DNA of 12,170 nucleotides from JAYWIG01 sp043789035 (GTDB lineage: Bacteria; Pseudomonadota; Gammaproteobacteria; Burkholderiales; Burkholderiaceae_E). Location of the stretch: contig JAYWIG010000165.1 in assembly GCA_043789035.1 (NCBI GenBank), positions 1 to 12,170 of the forward strand, written 5' to 3'. Both the position numbers and the translations under genes were made by a program. Positions 6,420 through 12,170 of the stretch are shown piece by piece; the stretch's first letter is position 1; each line of letters begins with the position of its first letter. The notes beneath the pieces are model-generated. The model saw only the letters and a program-made list of their open reading frames with translations. It ran no database searches and had not been told where the DNA came from.

Positions 6420-9235
6420 TGAGCAAAACCGAGGCGCAAACCCGCTCAGAGCTTATTGACCAGCAACTTGCGCAATCGGGCTGGAATATCAAAGACCCTA
6501 CGCAGGTTGTAGAAGAATTCGACATTCTGACGCCGTTGCGACCAGGTGTTTCCGAACCCCGCACCCCCTATGAAGGTCAGCAGTTCAGTGACTACGTTTT
6601 GCTTGGCAAAGACGGCAAACCGCTTGCCGTTGTTGAAGCCAAAAAAACCAGTAAAGACGCTGCTATCGGCCGAGAGCAGGCTAAACAATATTGTTTCAAC
6701 ATCCAGAACCAACTCGGCGGCGAGCTGCCATTTTGTTTTTACACTAATGGACTGGAAACACATTTTTGGGATTTAGGAAACTACCCACCGCGCAAAGTTG
6801 TTGGCTTCCCAACGAGAGATGATCTAGAGCGTTTCGCTTATATTCGCCGCAATCGCAAACCCCTCACACAAGAGTTCATCAACACCTCTATCGCTGGCCG
6901 TGATTACCAAATTAGGGCTATCCGCGCGGTACTGGAAGGCATCGAACAACAGAAGCGTGATTTTCTTTTAGTGATGGCAACAGGCACTGGGAAAACCCGC
7001 ACCTGTATTGCCATGACGGATGCACTAATGCGCGCTGGCCATGCTGAAAAAATCCTGTTCCTTGTTGATCGTATCGCGCTGCGCGAGCAAGCGCTGGCCG
7101 CCTTCAAAGAGCACCTGCCCAACGAGCCGCGTTGGCCCAATGTTGGCGAAAAAGTTTTTGCTAAAGACCGTCGCATCTACATTGCTACCTATCCGACGAT
7201 GCTCAATATTATTCGCGATCAGGCCCAAAATCTCTCACCACATTTCTTTGATTTCATTGTGGTCGATGAAAGCCACCGCTCCATCTACAACACCTACGGC
7301 GAAGTGCTCGACTATTTCAAAACTATCACACTGGGTTTTACCGCAACGCCGACCAACATCATCGATCACAACACCTTCCGCCTTTTCCATTGCGAAGATG
7401 GCCTGCCGACCTTTGCGTACACCTATGAAGAGGCTGTGAACAACGTGCCGCCATACCTCTGCAATTTTCAGGTCATGAAAATCCAGACCAAGTTCCAGAT
7501 GAAAGGCATTAGTAAACGCACCATTTCATTGGACGACCAAAAGCAACTCATCCTGCAAGGTAAAGAAGTTGAAGAAATCAACTTTGAAGGGTCTCAGCTC
7601 GAAAAGCAGGTAATCAATAAAGGCACCAACACCCTGATCGTTCGCGAGTTCATGGAAGAGTCCATTAAAGACGCCAACGGTGTGCTGCCCGGCAAGACGA
7701 TTTTTTTCTACGCGACCAAGGCGCACGCGCGACGCATTGAAGAAATTTTCGACAAACTCTACCCGCAATATAAAGGCGAATTGGCCAAGGTGCTGGTTTC
7801 CGACGATCCACGGGTTTACGGCAAAGGTGGTTTGTTGGATCAATTCACCAACAACGACATGCCGCGTGTTGCCATCAGTGTGGACATGCTTGATACCGGT
7901 ATCGACGTGCGCGAAATCGTTAACTTAGTATTCGCAAAGCCCGTCTATTCTTACACTAAGTTCTGGCAAATGGTCGGGCGCGGTACTCGCTTGCTGGAAA
8001 CCAGCAAACCCAAGCCATGGTGTACTGATAAGGACGTATTCCTGATAATCGATTGCTGGGACAACTTCGAATATTTCAAGCTGAACCCCAAGGGTAAAGA
8101 ACTCGAGCCTCAATTGCCCTTGCCGGTAAGGCTTGTTGGCCTGCGCTTGGATAAAATCGAGAAGGCAAGCGACAGCGGTTATGCCGATATCGCAGCACGC
8201 GAAATCGCCAAGCTACGCTTGCAGATTACAGCGCTGCCAAAGGAATCGGTGGTTATCAGGGAAGCGGCCGCAGCATTAGCGCAACTTGAGGAAGAAAATT
8301 TTTGGGTCAGCGTTACGCATTTGAAACTTGAGTTCCTTCGCGCCGAAATCAAGCCGCTGTTTCGTACCGTCTATGAAGCGGATTTCAAAGCGCTGCGCTT
8401 CGAGCGCGATCTGCTGGAATATTCCTTCGTCTTGCTTAACAAAGACAACGAAGATAAGGAAGACAAAGAACAAGCCGAAACGATCAAGGAAGGCATCGTC
8501 GAACAGATCAGCGAACTCCCGCTCTCGGTCAACTTCGTGAAGAAAGAAGAGGCACTCATTCGCGCCTCGCAAACCAGCCACTACTGGGCCCAGGCCGACG
8601 AAGACGCGTTCGACGACTTGGTTGGCAAACTCGGCCCGCTGATGAAGTTTCGCGAACAAAGCACCGTTCGCAAGCAAGTGCATCTTGATCTGGCTGACGA
8701 ATTACACAAGAAGGAGCGGGTGGAATTCGGTTCCCAGCACGAAGCAGTTAGCATTAGCCGTTATCGAGAAATGGTCGAAGTGCTGATAGTCGAAATGACA
8801 GAGCACAACCCGGTATTGCAAAAGACCAAAAACGGTGAAACTGTGGACGCTGTTGAGGCCAACGAGCTTGCCAAACTATTGCATGCAGAGCACCCGCACA
8901 TTACTGAAGCATTGCTGCGCCAAGTGTACAAAAACCGTAAAGCACATTTCATCCAGTTCATCCGTCACATTCTTGGCATCGAAGTATTGCAAAGCTTTCC
9001 CGATACCGTCAGCGCAGCTTTTGAGCGATTTATCCGTGCGCACACCACCCTTAATAGCCGCCAGCTAGAGTTTCTCGCCTTGCTAAAAAATTTCATCGTT
9101 GAGCGTGAAAAAATAGAAAAACGAGACCTCATCAACACGCCTTTTACAGTCATTCACCCGCAGGGTATCCGTGGCGTATTCAGCCCAGCCGAGATCAATG
9201 AAATATTGCAGCTTACCGAGCAGCTTGCCGCTTAA
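6416..9235 (+). CDS. hsdR: Type I restriction enzyme R subunit (HsdR, EcoEI-like)
   Basis: This is the 939-residue DNA-translocating restriction subunit of a type I system. The N-terminal nuclease domain has Asp59 (FSDYVLL) and Glu74-x-Lys76 (VVEAKK), a PD-(D/E)xK site. The SF2 helicase motor follows: DYQIRAIR (163-170), Walker A ATGTGKT (188-194), DESH box (284-287), FTATP (308-312), DMLDTGIDV (490-498) and QMVGRGTR (518-525). The C-terminal third matches the EcoEI R C-terminal region that docks on the methylase core. It contains a charged, repeated stretch (NEDKEDKE, about 678-685). An in-frame TAA directly precedes the ATG, so the start cannot lie further upstream. hsdM follows after 49 bases. 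All catalytic motifs are intact. Confidence 0.95.
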   Translation: MMSKTEAQTRSELIDQQLAQSGWNIKDPTQVVEEFDILTPLRPGVSEPRTPYEGQQFSDYVLLGKDGKPLAVVEAKKTSKDAAIGREQAKQYCFNIQNQLGGELPFCFYTNGLETHFWDLGNYPPRKVVGFPTRDDLERFAYIRRNRKPLTQEFINTSIAGRDYQIRAIRAVLEGIEQQKRDFLLVMATGTGKTRTCIAMTDALMRAGHAEKILFLVDRIALREQALAAFKEHLPNEPRWPNVGEKVFAKDRRIYIATYPTMLNIIRDQAQNLSPHFFDFIVVDESHRSIYNTYGEVLDYFKTITLGFTATPTNIIDHNTFRLFHCEDGLPTFAYTYEEAVNNVPPYLCNFQVMKIQTKFQMKGISKRTISLDDQKQLILQGKEVEEINFEGSQLEKQVINKGTNTLIVREFMEESIKDANGVLPGKTIFFYATKAHARRIEEIFDKLYPQYKGELAKVLVSDDPRVYGKGGLLDQFTNNDMPRVAISVDMLDTGIDVREIVNLVFAKPVYSYTKFWQMVGRGTRLLETSKPKPWCTDKDVFLIIDCWDNFEYFKLNPKGKELEPQLPLPVRLVGLRLDKIEKASDSGYADIAAREIAKLRLQITALPKESVVIREAAAALAQLEEENFWVSVTHLKLEFLRAEIKPLFRTVYEADFKALRFERDLLEYSFVLLNKDNEDKEDKEQAETIKEGIVEQISELPLSVNFVKKEEALIRASQTSHYWAQADEDAFDDLVGKLGPLMKFREQSTVRKQVHLDLADELHKKERVEFGSQHEAVSISRYREMVEVLIVEMTEHNPVLQKTKNGETVDAVEANELAKLLHAEHPHITEALLRQVYKNRKAHFIQFIRHILGIEVLQSFPDTVSAAFERFIRAHTTLNSRQLEFLALLKNFIVEREKIEKRDLINTPFTVIHPQGIRGVFSPAEINEILQLTEQLAA

Positions 9236-9284
9236 ATCAGAACAGCAGCACAGCAGCGCACCATAAAACCAAGGAACTCAGCTC

Positions 9285-11000
9285 ATGCTGCAAAACAATC
9301 CCGAACTCAAAAGTAAGATCGATCAGCTCTGGAATAAATTCTGGAGCGGTGGCATCAGTAACCCGCTTACCGCCATCGAGCAAATCACCTACCTGCTATT
9401 CATGAAGCGGCTGGATGAGCTCGACCAGAAGAAACAGGCGGACGCTGAGTTCACCAATGAAAAGTACACCTCCAAATTCGAAGGAAGATGGATACCCCCG
9501 GAATATCGGGCCAAAGCCCGCGAGGGCGATACCCAAGTTGAAACCGATAAAAAACTTGCCGATAGCACAATGTACGAAATCGAAAAACGCACCCTGCGCT
9601 GGAGCGAGTTCAAGCACATGCAGGCCGATGAGATGCTGCAGCACGTGCAAGGCAAAGTATTCCCTTTCCTGAAAGACTTGAACGGTGGCAAATCCAACTT
9701 CACCCACCATATGAAGAACGCCGTATTCATTATCCCGAAGCCAGCCCTGTTGGTAGAGGCCGTAAAAACCATCGATGAAATATTCGAGGTGATGGAACGC
9801 GATTCGCGCGTGAATGGCCAAGCCTTTCAGGACATCCAAGGTGATGTCTATGAAATGCTCTTGTCAGAGATTGCCACCGCTGGTAAAAACGGGCAGTTTC
9901 GCACGCCACGCCACATCATCAAGTTAATGGCCGATTTGGTGCAACCGCAGTTAGGGCACAAGATCGCCGACCCAGCTTGTGGCTCTGGTGGTTTTTTACT
10001 GGGTGCCTATCAGTATGTCGTCACACAACTCGCAATCAAGGCAGGTACAAAAGACCTTACGCCCGATGAAGACGGCTTTGTGCGTACCTCGCTGGCCGCC
10101 GCGCTCACCGAAAAAGCCCAAGCTTTTCTCTCCAGTTCACTCTGGGGCTACGATATTGACGCCACCATGGTGCGCCTTGGCCTGATGAACCTAATGATGC
10201 ACGGCATTGACGAGCCCCACATCGACTACAAAGACACTCTGAGCAAGAGTTTTGTTGAGGAATCTGAATACGACATCGTGCTGGCCAACCCGCCCTTTAC
10301 CGGCAGCATTGACAAGGGCGACATCAACGAAAACCTGCAACTAGGCACCACCAAGACCGAGCTACTCTTTGTTGAAAACATCTACCGCCTACTCAAAAAA
10401 GGCGGCACCGCCTGCGTCATCGTTCCGCAAGGTGTGCTGTTTGGTTCAGGCGGTGCTTTTCGCGATTTGCGTAAGCTGTTAATCGAGCGCTGCGACTTGA
10501 AAGCGGTTATCACTTTGCCCAGCGGCGTGTTCAAACCTTATGCGGGGGTCAGCACCGCGATTTTGTTGTTTACCAAAGTTTGGGGCCCCAAAGATAAGGT
10601 CGATAAACCCGCAACCGAACAGGTGTGGTTTTATGAAATGGCCGCCGATGGCTATTCGCTGGATGATAAACGCAGCAAGCAAGAAGGCAACGGTGATTTG
10701 CAAGACATCATTGCCAAGTACCATGCTCGTAATGCGGCCAGTTTAGACACAGAAAGCGACCGCACAGCGAAGTGCTTCATGGTTCCACGCACCGAGATCG
10801 CAGATGAGAAAAACGCCTACGATCTTTCGCTATCGCGCTACAAAACTGATGTGTTCGAGGAAGTGCATTACGACGCGCCAAGCGTGATTTTAGATCGCCT
10901 AATTCAGGCCGAAATAGGCGATGTGGATACGGCGGAACTGGCCAAGGTGCAAAGCGGTATTGTGCGCGAGTTGCTTGAATTAAAGGCAATGCTTGGATGA
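9285..11000 (+). CDS. hsdM: Type I DNA methyltransferase M subunit (HsdM)
   Basis: This 571-residue N6-adenine methyltransferase subunit has an HsdM N-terminal helical domain (about 8-145; WNKFWSGGISNPLTAIEQITYLLFMKRLDE pattern). The S-adenosylmethionine motif is DPACGSGGF (229-237) and the catalytic motif is NPPF (335-338). The target-access segment GQFRTPRHI (203-211) is also typical. AAGGA nine bases before the ATG supports the start. With HsdS it methylates host sites; with HsdR added it cleaves unmethylated DNA. The stop overlaps the ATG of the next gene as ATGA, so the downstream nuclease gene is probably translationally coupled. Nothing looks broken. Confidence 0.95.
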   Translation: MLQNNPELKSKIDQLWNKFWSGGISNPLTAIEQITYLLFMKRLDELDQKKQADAEFTNEKYTSKFEGRWIPPEYRAKAREGDTQVETDKKLADSTMYEIEKRTLRWSEFKHMQADEMLQHVQGKVFPFLKDLNGGKSNFTHHMKNAVFIIPKPALLVEAVKTIDEIFEVMERDSRVNGQAFQDIQGDVYEMLLSEIATAGKNGQFRTPRHIIKLMADLVQPQLGHKIADPACGSGGFLLGAYQYVVTQLAIKAGTKDLTPDEDGFVRTSLAAALTEKAQAFLSSSLWGYDIDATMVRLGLMNLMMHGIDEPHIDYKDTLSKSFVEESEYDIVLANPPFTGSIDKGDINENLQLGTTKTELLFVENIYRLLKKGGTACVIVPQGVLFGSGGAFRDLRKLLIERCDLKAVITLPSGVFKPYAGVSTAILLFTKVWGPKDKVDKPATEQVWFYEMAADGYSLDDKRSKQEGNGDLQDIIAKYHARNAASLDTESDRTAKCFMVPRTEIADEKNAYDLSLSRYKTDVFEEVHYDAPSVILDRLIQAEIGDVDTAELAKVQSGIVRELLELKAMLG

Positions 11001-12150
11001 GTGAAATACAAACAAAAAGCGCAGCCCCCGACGAGCTTTTATTTAGTCGTGTTGCAACTATCTTGGAACAAGCACGCGGTAATGTTCTTCGTGCCGTCAA
11101 TTCCAACATGGTCATTGCTTACTGGTTAATTGGCCGCGAAATTGTGCAGGCGCTGCAAGGTGGGCAAGAGCGAGCAGAATACGGCAAAGGTATTATCAAG
11201 GCACTTTCAACGCGCCTGACAGTCGCTTACGGAAAAGGGTTTTCAGCACAGACCTTATGGAATTTTCGCCTTTTTTATCAGACCTTTCCAGACCGACATG
11301 CAATTCTCTCCCCGTCGGAAAAGGATTATACGCACAAACGACCTCGCCCGAAAAACTCTCCCCAGCGGGTAGAGAATTGGAATTGGCGCCAGTTTTTTCA
11401 CCCCAACTGACTTGGTCTCACTACCGCGCCTTGATGCGCGTGCAAGACGAACACGCCCGCCAATTTTATGAGCAAGAAGCGATTGACTGCGGCTGGAGCA
11501 AAGCCCAGTTGGAACGCCAAATACAATCGGCTTACTACCAGCGCATTCTTGCCAACCGCGGCGAGCAGGGTTTTGCAGCACCTACAAGGGAGCGCTTAGT
11601 CGGCGAAGTAAAAACGCCGCAAAGCCTGATTAAGAGCCCCTATGTATTGGAATTTCTTGGCTTACCAGACACAGCCAACCTACATGAAAGTACATTAGAA
11701 CAAGCCATTGTGGACAACCTGCAAGCCTTCTTGTTAGAGCTAGGCAAAGGGTTCTCTTTTGTAGCACGCCAAAAGCACCTTCGCTTTGATGATGAAGACT
11801 TTTACATCGACCTCGTGTTTTATAACTACATGCTCAAATGTTTTTTATTGATCGATTTAAAAATCGGCAAACTAAACCACCGCGACGTGGGGCAAATGGA
11901 CGGCTATGTGCGCCTGTTTGAAGACCGTTTCAAAGTGCCTGGCGACAACCCCACCATCGGACTAATTCTGTGCGCCGACAAGGGCGAGGCTGTTGCCAAA
12001 TATTCAGTGCTTAACGAAAGCCAGCAGATTTTTGCTTCCCAATATTTGCAATATTTACCCAGCGAAGAACAGCTGCGCATTGAGCTGGAAAGAGAACACA
12101 CGCTCATTGAGGCTGCGATGGAAGAGCGAAAGGGAGATGAGCATGAATAA
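10997..12150 (+). pseudogene. DUF1016/YhcG-type PDDEXK nuclease, split by a frameshift
   Basis: The two halves of one protein lie in different frames. 10997-11410 encodes the N-terminal DUF1016 domain (VNSNMVIAYWLIGREIV, AEYGKGI, GKGFSAQTLWNFRLFYQTFPDR), then runs into unrelated sequence and a stop. From about 11385 to 12150, one frame back, come FSPQLTWSHYRALMRV, WSKAQLERQIQSAYYQR and the nuclease core FYIDLVFYN and IDLKIGK (PD-(D/E)xK-type residues). A 79-bp palindromic repeat (11301-11379) sits at the junction, and its insertion or a later indel probably caused the shift. The first ATG overlaps the hsdM stop. Such genes recur between hsdM and hsdS in type I operons. Alternatives are a sequencing error, or two separate polypeptides, the second from ATG 11257. 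No canonical slippery heptamer was found. Confidence 0.75.
11301..11379. repeat. 79-bp imperfect palindromic repeat inside the nuclease gene
   Basis: The ends are perfect nine-base inverted repeats, CAATTCTCT and AGAGAATTG. Going inward, one mismatch is followed by CCCG/CGGG pairing, two unpaired positions and GG/CC. About 43 bases lie between the arms. The CTCTCCCC...GCGGGTAGAG pattern and its translation (NSLPVG...LSPAGRE) resemble dispersed REP/MITE-like palindromes that insert in the linker of such proteins. Whether it is dispersed in this genome cannot be seen from one copy. Confidence 0.55.
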
Positions 12151-12170
12151 AAATGGGGCAGTAAAAAGTG
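12143..12170 (+). CDS. Start of next gene in the restriction operon (partial, position suggests hsdS)
   Basis: ATG at 12143 overlaps the end of the nuclease gene, with AGGGAG six bases upstream. Only MNKNGAVKS is visible before the window ends. An in-frame ATG at 12137 would add two residues. The specificity subunit hsdS is not otherwise present and normally sits here, so hsdS is the likely identity. The residues themselves are not diagnostic. Confidence 0.45.

Noticed and set aside
8450..8467. Tandem 9-bp repeat (GAAGAYAAR twice) in hsdR as a phase-variable tract
   Set aside because: Only two imperfect units, each a multiple of three bases; it would not switch the frame and is ordinary for a Glu-Asp-Lys stretch.
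8276..8683. Long reverse-strand open frame inside hsdR
   Set aside because: It is a shadow of the charged hsdR coding region; its residues are low-complexity and unrecognisable.
9236..9284. Terminator or promoter between hsdR and hsdM
   Set aside because: The 49-base gap shows only CAGCA repeats and the hsdM ribosome site, with no stem followed by a T-run.
11269..11402. Programmed -1 frameshifting joining the two nuclease frames at the T-runs near 11271 or 11396
   Set aside because: Neither six-T run forms an X-XXY-YYZ heptamer in the upstream frame, and the palindromic insertion gives a simpler explanation.

Overview
The window reads as about 12 kb of chromosome from a proteobacterium of moderate G+C. 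A twin-arginine SoxY, diheme SoxA, an NhaR-type LysR regulator, a TerC/Alx protein and an EcoEI-like type I restriction system fit a beta- or gammaproteobacterium. I favour a betaproteobacterium, but nothing here fixes the genus. Genes are tightly packed: only two gaps exceed 100 bases, and I saw no tRNA, rRNA, CRISPR array or insertion sequence.

Bases 1-3289 look like one forward-strand operon. It opens with the C-terminal end of a xanthine-dehydrogenase-family molybdenum hydroxylase (most like isoquinoline 1-oxidoreductase beta subunits). Then come soxX (c-type cytochrome), a soxY-like carrier whose C-terminal arm is ASCVE instead of GGCGG, soxZ, diheme soxA and an NhaR-type LysR regulator. 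Spacing is 0-12 bases throughout. No soxB or soxCD is in view, so this may be a variant sulfur-carrier pathway tied to a molybdenum hydroxylase rather than ordinary thiosulfate oxidation.

Bases 3286-6295 hold three accessory genes: a reverse-strand TerC/Alx membrane protein whose stop codon overlaps that of the regulator, a forward-strand short-chain dehydrogenase, and a reverse-strand fusion of a MOSC domain to an alkyltransferase-like DNA-binding domain whose acceptor cysteine is replaced (PAHRV). The terC/SDR intergenic region carries two AT-rich palindromes.

Bases 6416-12170 are a type I restriction-modification operon: hsdR, hsdM, a DUF1016/YhcG-type PDDEXK nuclease gene that is frameshifted near a 79-bp palindromic repeat, and the first codons of a further gene, by position probably hsdS. 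HsdM and HsdR would methylate or cleave DNA according to the specificity subunit, which lies beyond the right edge. Two tiny overlapping ORFs and a GCGAAGC hairpin precede hsdR.
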